Assembly (NCBI RefSeq): GCF_002310815.1 | Contig: NZ_CP011032.1 | Span: 2,892,001-2,956,000 of the forward strand | DNA: 64,000 nt | Origin: Pseudoalteromonas tunicata | GTDB lineage: Bacteria > Pseudomonadota > Gammaproteobacteria > Enterobacterales > Alteromonadaceae | Direction of reading: 5' to 3' | In this document: in pieces, positions 8,148 through 17,157 of the stretch | Numbering within the stretch: the stretch's first letter is position 1 | How the letters are laid out: each line of letters starts with the position of its first letter | Notes under the pieces: model-generated | What the model saw: only the letters and a program-made list of their open reading frames with translations | Database searches by the model: none | Told to the model about the DNA's origin: nothing | Made by a program: the position numbers and the translations under genes

Positions 8148-9151
8148 GAAATTAACTCCAAATGCACAGTTTGGCCTTTTGCAGCACTTTGCCGAATAGC
8201 ATCAATCCAGCGCATTGTTTTATAAGCAGTATTCAGTGAATCAAGATTTGCTTGATTCTTTATCATTAAAAAATGCTGCAATTGACTTATATATTGTTGA
8301 TTTGTGTCTTCTTTAATATCAATAACTTGCTCTGTACCATCATGTCTACACAGCACCAGTTGCTGCAAAATTAAGTCCCAGCGCAACACGCCCAACTCAC
8401 CATAAACATGCAAATAACGACTCGGCTGCTGTTGTAACATATCAAGCTTAACTATAATTGCTGCTTGCAAACCATCGGCTAAATTAAAGCTACCAGAGAT
8501 AACCGCTTGGTTTTCACAGTCCATAGTTAAAATAGAATGGTTTAACAACGTAGCCTGTACCGCAATTTTTTCGGGCGTAAACAGCGCAAGTAAATAATCA
8601 AGTTCATGGCTTAATTCAAGCAATACGCCACCGCCTAACGCTGCATTTGCCGAAACCGCGGTTTGATAATTTTTGTGTGGCCGCCAATTTGGCAAGTATT
8701 GGCCGACAGCGGCATCAATTCGCCAGATCCGACCAAGCTCTTTGTGTTGTAAAACAGCCAACACTTGTGCAAAACCTTTAGTGAAAGCTAAGTTATAACC
8801 CACTTGCACGCTAGTGCCCTGCAACCTTGCATCACTTACCAGCTTTTTTCCTTCAGCGGCATTCATTGCCAAAGGCTTTTCAATCAAACAAGGAATTTTT
8901 GCTGCAAGTAACTGCAAGGCATACTCAATATGGCTATTGGTGGGCGAGCAAATAATACAAAAATCAAAGCGACCTTTTAAAGAGTCGCTCGTTGGAAGAG
9001 CCGAAATCTGCTCCGATGCAATCGGGTAATCATCTATTGCAGTATCTGAATGGCGAAGCACTGTTAGGAATTTAATCGCATTTAAGGCAATTAAATTATT
9101 GATATGTCGCTTGGCAATATTGCCATAACCAATTATTAGTACGTTATACAT
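8144..9151 (-). CDS. ptmF: Gfo/Idh/MocA oxidoreductase, PtmF-like
   Basis: A 335-residue sugar dehydrogenase. The N-terminal Rossmann motif is IIGYGNIAKRHI, EKPLAMN near residue 92 is the family's EKP signature, and the C-terminal domain carries GGGVLLELSHELDY. Enzymes of this family oxidise or reduce sugar nucleotides or sugar phosphates with NAD(P). Position next to PtmA- and PtmE-like genes matches PtmF of the Campylobacter legionaminic acid set. I start at ATG 9151 (MYNVLIIGYG) rather than the TTG at 9157. The stop overlaps the TTG of the next gene. Confidence 0.75.
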   Translation of the reverse strand: MYNVLIIGYGNIAKRHINNLIALNAIKFLTVLRHSDTAIDDYPIASEQISALPTSDSLKGRFDFCIICSPTNSHIEYALQLLAAKIPCLIEKPLAMNAAEGKKLVSDARLQGTSVQVGYNLAFTKGFAQVLAVLQHKELGRIWRIDAAVGQYLPNWRPHKNYQTAVSANAALGGGVLLELSHELDYLLALFTPEKIAVQATLLNHSILTMDCENQAVISGSFNLADGLQAAIIVKLDMLQQQPSRYLHVYGELGVLRWDLILQQLVLCRHDGTEQVIDIKEDTNQQYISQLQHFLMIKNQANLDSLNTAYKTMRWIDAIRQSAAKGQTVHLELIS

Positions 9152-9159
9152 AAGCAATA

Positions 9160-10206
9160 CTAAAAAAAGTTAATCGCATCGCTTTGCGCTCGCTCGAAAT
9201 CCGACATTCGCCCAATATCGAGCCAATACTCATGAATTGGAAACATAGAAATACGCTCTTCATTGGCCAAACAAGCATTAATTAAATCTGGCATGTCTAG
9301 GTATTCATTCACTTTGAGCTTATGGATCACCTCAGGTGAAATGACGTAAATGCCCGCATTCACGAAGTATTTTTCTACCGGTTTTTCAACAATATTGGTA
9401 ACACGATTATTTTCAGATTGAATAACGCCATATGGAACTTGAAACTCATATTCACGCACACACATGGTTACAGCGGCTTTTTCTTCTTGGTGATAGGCAA
9501 GCAATTCTGAAAAGTCGACTTTTGTCAGTAAATCACCATTCATTAAAATAACGGGTTCAAACACATCGGGTAATAAACTGAGCGCACCGCCTGTGCCTAG
9601 AGGGGTTTTTTCTTCAATATATTCAATATCGACCCCTAAGGTACTGCCATCACCAAAATAATCTTTAATCATATCGGCTTTGTAATGCACTGATATATAA
9701 AACTGCTCAAACCCAAAGCTAGAAAAGCTTTCAATGATATTTTCTAAAATTGGCTTGCGGCCCACTTTTAACAATGGCTTAGGGCAACTTGAAGTCAGAG
9801 GTCTTAAACGCGTGCCAAACCCACCTGCCATAATAAACACCGGATTAGTCAGTTTGCCTACACCAAATAAATGGTCACGGGTTTCAATGCCTAAAATACG
9901 TTGATCTTGAGTTAAAATTGGGATGTGCAACAATTTATTCACTTCCAACAAATGTTTGATTTTACTTGCACTATCGCCTTGAAATGCGGTGACGGGTTTA
10001 TGTGACATAATCAAATCCACTGCCGAGTTAAGACCATGATAAGCTAATATTGCGCGACGAATATCACCATCGGTAATGACGCCTACCAGTTGATGTTGCT
10101 CATTGATAATTAAAACTATTTTTAACGTTGAAATGTTTAATGCGTTAATTGCATCTTGCATTGTGCTGTTTAATGGCAAAATAGCCTGTTCAAGAGACGT
10201 AATCAT
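9160..10206 (-). CDS. ptmE: CBS-domain nucleotidyltransferase, PtmE-like (GlcN-1-P guanylyltransferase)
   Basis: Residues 1-115 form a CBS pair (VGVITDGDIRRA, then ILGIETRDHL). The rest is a nucleotidyltransferase with the GGFGTRLRPLT signature near residue 129, EYIEEKTPLGTGGAL, and the metal-binding MNGD. This CBS plus NTP_transferase arrangement is that of PtmE, which makes a GDP-sugar feeding legionaminic acid synthesis in Campylobacter. It separates the pathway from UDP-based pseudaminic acid synthesis. Three in-frame starts lie close together; the ATG at 10206 has AGGTG six bases before it. The donor nucleotide is inferred. Confidence 0.8.
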   Translation of the reverse strand: MITSLEQAILPLNSTMQDAINALNISTLKIVLIINEQHQLVGVITDGDIRRAILAYHGLNSAVDLIMSHKPVTAFQGDSASKIKHLLEVNKLLHIPILTQDQRILGIETRDHLFGVGKLTNPVFIMAGGFGTRLRPLTSSCPKPLLKVGRKPILENIIESFSSFGFEQFYISVHYKADMIKDYFGDGSTLGVDIEYIEEKTPLGTGGALSLLPDVFEPVILMNGDLLTKVDFSELLAYHQEEKAAVTMCVREYEFQVPYGVIQSENNRVTNIVEKPVEKYFVNAGIYVISPEVIHKLKVNEYLDMPDLINACLANEERISMFPIHEYWLDIGRMSDFERAQSDAINFF

Positions 10207-10215
10207 ATTCATCAC

Positions 10216-10875
10216 CTATTTAGTTGCGGTCACGGTCCACTCTTTGGTGAAAATACCATCGCGGTCACCATTTTGCTGATAGCCATATTTAAAACTTGAA
10301 AAAGCAGCAAATAAAATCGGCAAATCGTGCTCGGCGGTAAAACGAGTGCAACCAGTGCCAGACATTGGTCCAACTGCCGGTAAATAGCAGTTGTAACTAA
10401 TTTCTTTACCTGTCTCATCGCCTAAAGTGCCTTTGGCAAACGCACGCGAATACAGCAAGCCATTTGGTTTTAATACCCGAGCGATTTCAGCATACGCTTT
10501 TTTTGAATCTTCAAATTCATTACAACTAATAGCTTCGATATCAATTACGGCATCAAAACTTTCATCGTCAAAAGGTAAATGTAAAAAATCCCCGACTTTT
10601 AATTCACCTTGCCAATGAGGGACTTCTGCGGCCAAGCGGTTATGAGCTTTTTCGATAGCAGAGGCTGAACCTTCAACGGCATACACCGAAAAACCTTCAC
10701 GGGCTAAGTACCAAATATTGGCACCTGGGCCACAGCCAACTTCTAAGACTTTAATAGTTGCACGGTCTTCAACCGCATAAAAATTACGAGCGATAAAGCG
10801 AATAATGTCTTCGCCTGGGTATTTACCCCACTCTCGTGAACTAAAAATTTTTTCCCACGTTTCATCCCAAGCCAT
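10216..10875 (-). CDS. SAM-dependent methyltransferase (class I)
   Basis: A 219-residue protein with the SAM-binding motif I VLEVGCGPGANIWYLA near residue 43, an acidic motif II (YAVEGS) and the later DAVIDIEAI segment. Class I fold of the Methyltransf_11/25 type. The gene sits inside the legionaminic operon, so it may O- or N-methylate the sugar or a substituent. The substrate is unknown. I chose ATG 10875 (MAWDETW), six bases after AGGTG, over the GTG at 10884. Confidence 0.75.
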   Translation of the reverse strand: MAWDETWEKIFSSREWGKYPGEDIIRFIARNFYAVEDRATIKVLEVGCGPGANIWYLAREGFSVYAVEGSASAIEKAHNRLAAEVPHWQGELKVGDFLHLPFDDESFDAVIDIEAISCNEFEDSKKAYAEIARVLKPNGLLYSRAFAKGTLGDETGKEISYNCYLPAVGPMSGTGCTRFTAEHDLPILFAAFSSFKYGYQQNGDRDGIFTKEWTVTATK

Positions 10876-10895
10876 CATGATCACCTATAAAAAAA

Positions 10896-11882
10896 CTACC
10901 TATAAAAAATAACCCGATTGGTGGGTAAACCTCGATTTTCAAAATCAGCTTTTAAATCAAGGTACTGAGTTTCGTTTATTAACCATTTCACAAAACAAAA
11001 ATCGAAACTAAGCTCACTAAATCCTGCTTTGAAAAACAGCAATCTATCATCTGGTGCAAGGGTAATTCCGCCGCCAAGATGTAAAAAGTGATGCCCCTGT
11101 GCGCTCCAATATTCTGACATTGTGGCTAAACATAACTGTGTTGAAGCATATTTCATACCAAGAGCATTCGAAGCCGATAAATGGTATTCAACATAGTCAC
11201 CCACAGCGATAAAAATAGCGCCAGATACAATCTCATCACCCACTTTACATACACATAAATGCGCTAAAGGCCACTTGGCTAACGCTGCAAAATATTCAGC
11301 CGAATAACAATATTCATCTGTTGCGCCAAGAGCTTGCATTCTGGCGTTGTAAAGATGATAAAAGGCCTGCCAGTCATCACTTTCATTAGTAAGTGTAGCG
11401 ACAACCTGATTTTTTATCGCTTTTCGCACTGCGGTTCGGGCTCGCACACTAAAATCGCTCAGCCCACGATGTTGTGTAAGCGCAATAGCCACTGTTTTGC
11501 GATCAAAAAAAGCCGCGTCACGAAAGTAAATTTGATTTGCTAACAACGGTGTACAACGAATAAACCCAACCATAAAACCAAGCGCTTTTAAAAAAGCAGT
11601 GAGCTGCTCAAATAACTCGGCAAAACGCGGGCCTTGCGTATTGGTGATCACGCCACCATAACCTCGTACCGACTCAAAATCTTGGATTTGCTCTGCGCTA
11701 CTAGGTACATGCCCCGCTAAATAAAGAAAATCACTCTCTGATTGTACTAATAAAAAGCACGACTTACGTTTTGACAGTTGAGCGACTTCATTTGCAATAT
11801 AAACAGGATGCTGCGTGGGGTATTGTTGCGCGGCAGGTAAGGTTTCAAACCACGTTAGGGCGTGTTGGTATTCAATTATCAT
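10896..11882 (-). CDS. GNAT/FemAB-like acyltransferase
   Basis: A 328-residue protein whose C-terminal half resembles the FemAB-like or BioF2-like GNAT fold. VGDEIVSGAIFIAVGDYVEY and HLGGGITLAPDDRLLFFKAG are typical of members that acylate sugars or amino sugars. No LegH-type acetyltransferase is seen elsewhere in the operon, so this is one candidate for acylating the 4-amino group of the sugar acid, or for a later decoration. It overlaps the preceding gene by 11 bases. The exact reaction cannot be read. Confidence 0.55.
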   Translation of the reverse strand: MIIEYQHALTWFETLPAAQQYPTQHPVYIANEVAQLSKRKSCFLLVQSESDFLYLAGHVPSSAEQIQDFESVRGYGGVITNTQGPRFAELFEQLTAFLKALGFMVGFIRCTPLLANQIYFRDAAFFDRKTVAIALTQHRGLSDFSVRARTAVRKAIKNQVVATLTNESDDWQAFYHLYNARMQALGATDEYCYSAEYFAALAKWPLAHLCVCKVGDEIVSGAIFIAVGDYVEYHLSASNALGMKYASTQLCLATMSEYWSAQGHHFLHLGGGITLAPDDRLLFFKAGFSELSFDFCFVKWLINETQYLDLKADFENRGLPTNRVIFYR

Positions 11883-12831
11883 ACAAGGTTATTTTTTCAC
11901 ACAAGCGCATTAAGTCTTCTTCAGAATAGCTTATTGCCAGCGGTATAAAAATAAACTTGTTGTAATAAATAGAGTTTTTCTCTCTGTTTGGCCAAAAATA
12001 CGGCAAAAAGAAATTATCGGCGCGCAGTTTTTTAAGTAATTCAGCTGGATTATTTTTAATTTTAAGTGGGTAAAAGCAGGCAAAATCGGGCTGACTCTGG
12101 TATTGATTAAATACGTTATTCACTAACTGAAAATGTGCTAAGCGAGCCGACAGTGTCGAAAATTGCAGCGCCATCGCAGCATGATAACGCTCAAGCCCAT
12201 AGTCAGTCATATTGCAAATTGCTTGCTGGGCTGTTAAGGCTTGCTCACCTTGCGCCAATTTGTTTACGTAACCAAGCTCAATCTCTTCATTTAAAGTGGA
12301 CATATTACGATAAGCCGCTTTTTGCTCTAATCCTTGCCACTTGATAGCAGCAAATTGATTCACCGCAGCCGGTATAGTACTGAGCATTTGGTTTGATAAT
12401 AACAAGCTGCCTTCAGCCACGGGCATAATTTTTCTCACGCTAGTAAATGCATACCAAATTGTACTTTGCTGCAGCTGAGGTGGTACAAAAGGGCTAAAAA
12501 CACAGTCATGGATCACTGCAACTTGTGACAGTTGCGAAATTGGTAGGTCGGTCGGAAAAAAGCCAAAATAGTGGATCCAGTAAAACCAGTCACACTCAGT
12601 AAAATCAAGCGCACTAAAATCAATACTAAAATCATCCCCTATTGGATAATAGCGAATAATAAGTTGGTATTGCTGGCAAATTTCACTAATGATAGGGCAC
12701 AGATATTCGGGCAGTAAAATTGTCTGCCCTGGTTTGCTGTTTTTTAAAATAAGTCGCAATGACGAGCGCCCACTATCAAGTAAACGGATCGTTGGATACT
12801 GGGCTGCTAACTCGCCACCAAAGGGGTTCAT
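11872..12831 (-). CDS. DegT/DnrJ-like PLP-fold protein
   Basis: A 319-residue protein resembling sugar aminotransferases of the DegT type. It has LDSGRSSLRLIL (the SGR substrate loop), LLPEYLCP, DWFYWIHYFGFFP and a candidate PLP-lysine segment RKIMPVAEGSLLLSN. It is shorter than LegC (319 against 387 aa) and lacks the normal EDAAEALG block, where it has VIHDCVFSPF instead. It may transfer an amino group to a second sugar or to a substituent, or it may be a non-catalytic relative. It sits between legI and the GNAT gene, which suggests the pair work together on an extra N-acyl decoration. The function is not known. Confidence 0.5.
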   Translation of the reverse strand: MNPFGGELAAQYPTIRLLDSGRSSLRLILKNSKPGQTILLPEYLCPIISEICQQYQLIIRYYPIGDDFSIDFSALDFTECDWFYWIHYFGFFPTDLPISQLSQVAVIHDCVFSPFVPPQLQQSTIWYAFTSVRKIMPVAEGSLLLSNQMLSTIPAAVNQFAAIKWQGLEQKAAYRNMSTLNEEIELGYVNKLAQGEQALTAQQAICNMTDYGLERYHAAMALQFSTLSARLAHFQLVNNVFNQYQSQPDFACFYPLKIKNNPAELLKKLRADNFFLPYFWPNREKNSIYYNKFIFIPLAISYSEEDLMRLCEKITLYDN

Positions 12832-13857
12832 TTAGCCAAGCTCTTGGGCGCTGATGGGTTGGTCGATGCCATACTGTTGCTGCGCTACTTTCCCAATTAA
12901 TTGCGGCAGTAACATTGGTGATACGCCGCCGCTTCCGGTCCGTTTGGCATCAAAGAGCCCTAAATGAAATAAACTGCCTTTTTCTATCACTTGATTTGCC
13001 ACTAAAAATTTACGCGCAATATTAATGTTTGCCGCTTCGCTGGCAGACACTGCTTTAACTGAGCTCCCTAATGCTTGTTCAATATTACGAATTTGTTGAA
13101 CCATTAATTTAAGCTCAGCTGGCTCAACAGAAGCTAAATGATCAGGGCCTGGCATTTGTCGGTCGAGTGTAAAATGCTTTTCAATCATCACCGCACCTAA
13201 TGCAACCGCAGCAACGGGCACTTCAATACCTAAAGTATGATCAGAGTAACCCACAGGGCAACCCGTTGCGTCTGCAATAGACTTCATGGCATATAAGTTT
13301 ACATCTTGCATTGGGGTGGGATACTGAGTATTACAATGTAAAATAGTAATATCTTTGACTTTACCTTGACTGTTAAGTACTGCGATAGCCGCTTGAATTT
13401 CATCAATTGTTGACATTCCGGTGGATAAAATCACATTGATTTGATGTGCAGCCACGGCATGTAATAACAAATAATTAGTGATCTCACCCGATGGCAGTTT
13501 GATAGTGTTTAGGCCCATTTCCATTAAATAGGCAAAACTATCTAAATCAAATGGCGTGCTTAAATATTCTACCTGTTGCTGCTGGCAATAAGCCTGAAGT
13601 TCTTTATGTTGGCTAAATGACAACTCGAGCTTTTTAACCATTTCAAGCTGGCTTTCGCTCTCGCCTGTGGTTGATTTTTGATATTGCGCTTTTTCTGCTT
13701 GGGCACAAATCACGTTTTCAGATTTAAAAATCTGAAACTTCACATAATCCACGTTTGCCAGCGCAGCTTGATCAATCAATTGTTTGGCCAACTGCATGTC
13801 GCCGTTATGATTTACACCCGCTTCAGCAATAATAATGGTGTGTTGAGATTGATTCAT
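12832..13857 (-). CDS. legI: Nonulosonic acid synthase LegI (NeuB family)
   Basis: A 341-residue synthase that condenses a 6-deoxy-diamino hexose with phosphoenolpyruvate. The TIM barrel begins IIAEAGVNHNGDMQLA. KFQIFKSENV, STPFDLDSF, LPSGEITN, STGMST and GYSDHTLG follow in NeuB order. MIEKHFTLDRQMPGPDHLAS is the conserved metal and substrate block. A C-terminal SAF (antifreeze-like) domain spans about residues 280-341. The ATG at 13857 overlaps the legG stop (ATGA), so translation is coupled. Neighbouring legB, legC and legG point to N,N'-diacetyllegionaminic acid rather than sialic or pseudaminic acid. Confidence 0.9.
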   Translation of the reverse strand: MNQSQHTIIIAEAGVNHNGDMQLAKQLIDQAALANVDYVKFQIFKSENVICAQAEKAQYQKSTTGESESQLEMVKKLELSFSQHKELQAYCQQQQVEYLSTPFDLDSFAYLMEMGLNTIKLPSGEITNYLLLHAVAAHQINVILSTGMSTIDEIQAAIAVLNSQGKVKDITILHCNTQYPTPMQDVNLYAMKSIADATGCPVGYSDHTLGIEVPVAAVALGAVMIEKHFTLDRQMPGPDHLASVEPAELKLMVQQIRNIEQALGSSVKAVSASEAANINIARKFLVANQVIEKGSLFHLGLFDAKRTGSGGVSPMLLPQLIGKVAQQQYGIDQPISAQELG

Positions 13858-15014
13858 AAACAAATATCCATAAATTTTTTAGATAAGTGAGCCGGTTTGG
13901 GAAGCGTTTTTAAAATCTGCATGACACGGTCAACCGTTTTGCCATCGCCATAAGGATTACAGGTACGCAAGCACAAAGTATGATGTTCTGGCGAGACCGC
14001 CTTTTGTACTGCACTAATAATCTCATCACTATTTACTGCAACATCAATGCAGCTTGTTGCTCTTAAACGCCCCTTTTGACGCTCACCAATATTAACATTG
14101 GCTTTATTAAACATTGGCGCTTCTACTAAGCCGCTTGATGAATTACCAAGTACTAAAGCACAATTTTTTAATGCACTTAAATAACGTTTAAAACCAAGGG
14201 ATTCGACCAATTTAATCCGAGCGGGAGCTGAAGCTTGCAATCGCTTTAGCTCAGTTACAATCACATCATTACCTTCATCAGCATTCGGGTACGTGATAAT
14301 AAATTGATATTCTGTCAGTGCCTCAATGGCTGCTGTTATCTGCTTGATTTCGTTTAGAGCATCATTTTTTGCGTGTGTCACAGGGTGATACGTGCACAAT
14401 ATAAAAGGCGATGTTAATGCAAAATCAATACTTTGCGATAAATCAGCAAGGCTTAATAACTCGGTATGATAAAAATGATCGAGCCCAGGTTCACCAACAT
14501 TAAATACACGCTCAGGTTCTTCGCCAAGTTGCAGCACTCGCTGTAAATGCGCCTCGTTTGAAACAAAATGCCAATAGCTCAATTTTGTTACGCTGTGACG
14601 CACTTGATCGTCAATAATGCCTTCGGTAATTTCGCCACCAGAAAAATGCGCAATGGGGATATTCAAAATACACGCCGCATTAGCAATACCTAATAGCTCA
14701 AATCTATCTCCCATCATGATCACCACATCAGGGCGATTATCACTAAAGGACTTAGCAAAAAGCTGCGTTGCACGGCCACAACTTAGCGCATTATCAAGGG
14801 CGCTTTCACCTGTCAGGCCAATATCAATTTTTTCGGCAATAGTAATACCTTGCGCTTCAATTTCTTGATAGGTATTGCCAAACTTTTCGGCTAAATGCAT
14901 GCCTGTAACTAATAAACGAAAATCAACCCATGGGCTTCGCTCAAGCGCTTTTATTAGCCAATAAAACAGGCCAAACTCAGCCCGAGTAGTAGTTACTAAT
15001 GCTACTTTTAGCAT
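13854..15014 (-). CDS. legG: UDP-sugar 2-epimerase (hydrolysing) LegG/NeuC
   Basis: A 386-residue hydrolysing epimerase of the NeuC/LegG family. It starts VALVTTTRAEFGLFYWLI, has VIMMGDRFELLG and AHFSGGEITEG, then the nucleotide-binding part with GNSSSGLVEAP. The product is a free 6-deoxy mannosamine-type sugar for LegI. Its stop overlaps legI and its start overlaps the end of legC by 7 bases. NeuC, the sialic acid version, is a close alternative, but the legB-legC context decides the call. Confidence 0.88.
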   Translation of the reverse strand: MLKVALVTTTRAEFGLFYWLIKALERSPWVDFRLLVTGMHLAEKFGNTYQEIEAQGITIAEKIDIGLTGESALDNALSCGRATQLFAKSFSDNRPDVVIMMGDRFELLGIANAACILNIPIAHFSGGEITEGIIDDQVRHSVTKLSYWHFVSNEAHLQRVLQLGEEPERVFNVGEPGLDHFYHTELLSLADLSQSIDFALTSPFILCTYHPVTHAKNDALNEIKQITAAIEALTEYQFIITYPNADEGNDVIVTELKRLQASAPARIKLVESLGFKRYLSALKNCALVLGNSSSGLVEAPMFNKANVNIGERQKGRLRATSCIDVAVNSDEIISAVQKAVSPEHHTLCLRTCNPYGDGKTVDRVMQILKTLPKPAHLSKKFMDICL

Positions 15015-16171
15015 GTTGGTACACCCAACTGAGCGCTACTTGGCAAATTAACTAAATGATCAATGAGGTATTCGGTATTTGCCATTTTTGATTGGTAGAC
15101 ATCTTGGTACATTGGCAAACGATACATAGGTTGCCACGCCGGGCGCATCATCACGTTATGTTGTTTTGCAAATTCGAGTAATCCTTGTTTGGCCTCTTTT
15201 GACGGTGCAAGCACCGCATTGAGCCAATTATTGGCCACAGTATTGGCAGGTGCACTGATAAATTTAAACTCAGAGTCCTTAAAAAAATGCTGATATTGCT
15301 GCGCTATTGCCTGTTTAGAAGCCAAAATATCATCGAGTTTAGCCAATTGCGCGACCCCCAATGCAGCATTTAAATTAGGCATGCGGTAGTTGTAACCTAA
15401 TTCTGGATGGTAATACTCAAACGCATCGGCTTGCTTGGCGGTAGTGGTTAAAAACTTTGCTCTTTTTGCGTCTTCAGCCGTGCGGCAAATAATTGCCCCG
15501 CCCGCTCCTGTGGTAATGGTTTTATTGCCATTAAAACTCAAAACACCAAAACGACCAAACGTACCCAGTGGTTTTTGCCCAGAGCTTGAGCCAAGCGCTT
15601 CAGCTGCATCTTCAATTAATTCAATATGATATTGCTCGCACAGCGCTGCAATTTTTACAATATCGCAGCTCAAACCAAAGGTATGCATTGGCACACAAGC
15701 GCGAATAGCTTTATGGTCTGTGTTATCGCGACAAACACCACTTTCATCTTGATAAGTATGATTGGCAAGATAATCAGCCATGACATCGGCACTTAATCCT
15801 AAAGTGCCCAAGTCAACATCGAGTAATACTGGTTCTGCGCCACAATAAGCAATGGCATTACAGGTCGCAACAAACGTCAACGCTTGGGTGATCACTTTAT
15901 CATCGCGGCCTACACCACTTAATACCAAAGCCATATGAAGTGCTGACGTGCCAGAATTGACAACGATAACTGGCGCGGCTAATCGCTCTGATAATTTATG
16001 TTCAAATTCATCAACATACTCGCCCACACTTGAAACAAAAGTCGATTCAATAGTGCGAAGTACTAAGTCTTTTTCAAGCTGTGAAAAGCTAGGCTCATGC
16101 AAGGCTATAAAGTCTTTATTTGGATAAAGACCGCGGATGAAATCGATAATTGATGACAATTGTGCACTCAT
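15008..16171 (-). CDS. legC: LegC-family aminotransferase
   Basis: A 387-residue DegT/DnrJ/EryC1 PLP aminotransferase. VNSGTSALHMAL near residue 82, LIEDAAEALGSS near 177 and SFNGNKTITTGAGGAI near 206 (with the Schiff-base Lys of GNK) are the family signatures. LegC installs the 4-amino group on the 4-keto-6-deoxy sugar made by LegB. The start overlaps the legB stop (ATGA). It is full length with no damage seen. Confidence 0.9.
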   Translation of the reverse strand: MSAQLSSIIDFIRGLYPNKDFIALHEPSFSQLEKDLVLRTIESTFVSSVGEYVDEFEHKLSERLAAPVIVVNSGTSALHMALVLSGVGRDDKVITQALTFVATCNAIAYCGAEPVLLDVDLGTLGLSADVMADYLANHTYQDESGVCRDNTDHKAIRACVPMHTFGLSCDIVKIAALCEQYHIELIEDAAEALGSSSGQKPLGTFGRFGVLSFNGNKTITTGAGGAIICRTAEDAKRAKFLTTTAKQADAFEYYHPELGYNYRMPNLNAALGVAQLAKLDDILASKQAIAQQYQHFFKDSEFKFISAPANTVANNWLNAVLAPSKEAKQGLLEFAKQHNVMMRPAWQPMYRLPMYQDVYQSKMANTEYLIDHLVNLPSSAQLGVPTC

Positions 16172-17145
16172 ACGTTGTAAATATCCGCTTTGTATTTTTG
16201 CAAATTATCTAAAAACCAATCAACAGTATGGCTTAAACCTTGTTCTATCGAAATCTCTGGAGCAAACCCAGTCAGTGCGGTTATTTTACTGTTATCGCAC
16301 CATAAACGATGTACTTCAGAGTCTTTAGGTCTGAGCCTTTGTTCATCAATAATAAACTCAACATCACTGGTCATAATTTTTTTAATTAAATTAAGCGTAT
16401 CGTGAATCGAAATCTCAAAATTAGACCCGATATTAAAGGTATCACCTATGGTTGCATCGCTTTGGGCTAGGGCTAAAAAACCTCGGCAGGTATCGGTTAC
16501 ATAATTAAAATCGCGTGTCGGGGAGACATCACCAAGCTTGATTTGTTTTTGGCCATTCGCGATTTGCGTGATAATAGTTGGGATCACCGCGCGAGCAGAT
16601 TGACGCGGCCCATAGGTATTAAAAGGGCGAGCTATGGTAACTGGCAACTCAAAGGCATTATAAAAACTCATTGCCATCATATCGGCACCAATTTTTGATG
16701 CACTGTAAGGCGATTGTGGCTGGAGTGGGTGTTTTTCATCAATGGGCACATATTGCGCGGTGCCATACACTTCGCTGGTTGAGGTATGAATCACCCGAGC
16801 AACCTTATTCTCTTTTGCTGCTTGGCAAATATTGAGTGTACCCGTCACGTTAGTAGCAACATAACTATCGGGCGCAGTATATGAATACGGAATCGCAATA
16901 AGTGCCGCTAAGTGGAAAACAATCTCGATATCTTTAGTGATAAGCTTACAAAAATGCGGGTCGCGAATATCCCCTGTCACCACTTCCATTTCTTTAGTGA
17001 GCGGCGAGTTATCGAGCCACCCCCAATGATTAAACGAGTTGTATTGCACAAGAGCTCTGACTTTATAGCCTTGCTGAACAAGCAGTTCACATAAATGAGA
17101 GCCAATAAATCCATCGGCTCCTGTCACTAAGACGCTTTTATTCAA
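16168..17145 (-). CDS. legB: LegB-type NAD-dependent 4,6-dehydratase
   Basis: A 325-residue extended SDR. VTGADGFIGSHL binds NAD, TSTSEVYG and the YSASK catalytic motif follow, and RPFNTYGPRQS belongs to the substrate domain. LegB makes the 4-keto-6-deoxy intermediate that starts the legionaminic branch. The upstream FAD gene stops immediately before. I chose the TTG at 17145 because GGGGA lies six bases before it and MNKSVLVTGAD is the usual N-terminus. The TTG at 17157 is an alternative start. Confidence 0.88.
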   Translation of the reverse strand: MNKSVLVTGADGFIGSHLCELLVQQGYKVRALVQYNSFNHWGWLDNSPLTKEMEVVTGDIRDPHFCKLITKDIEIVFHLAALIAIPYSYTAPDSYVATNVTGTLNICQAAKENKVARVIHTSTSEVYGTAQYVPIDEKHPLQPQSPYSASKIGADMMAMSFYNAFELPVTIARPFNTYGPRQSARAVIPTIITQIANGQKQIKLGDVSPTRDFNYVTDTCRGFLALAQSDATIGDTFNIGSNFEISIHDTLNLIKKIMTSDVEFIIDEQRLRPKDSEVHRLWCDNSKITALTGFAPEISIEQGLSHTVDWFLDNLQKYKADIYNV

Positions 17146-17157
17146 TTTAGTCCCCAA

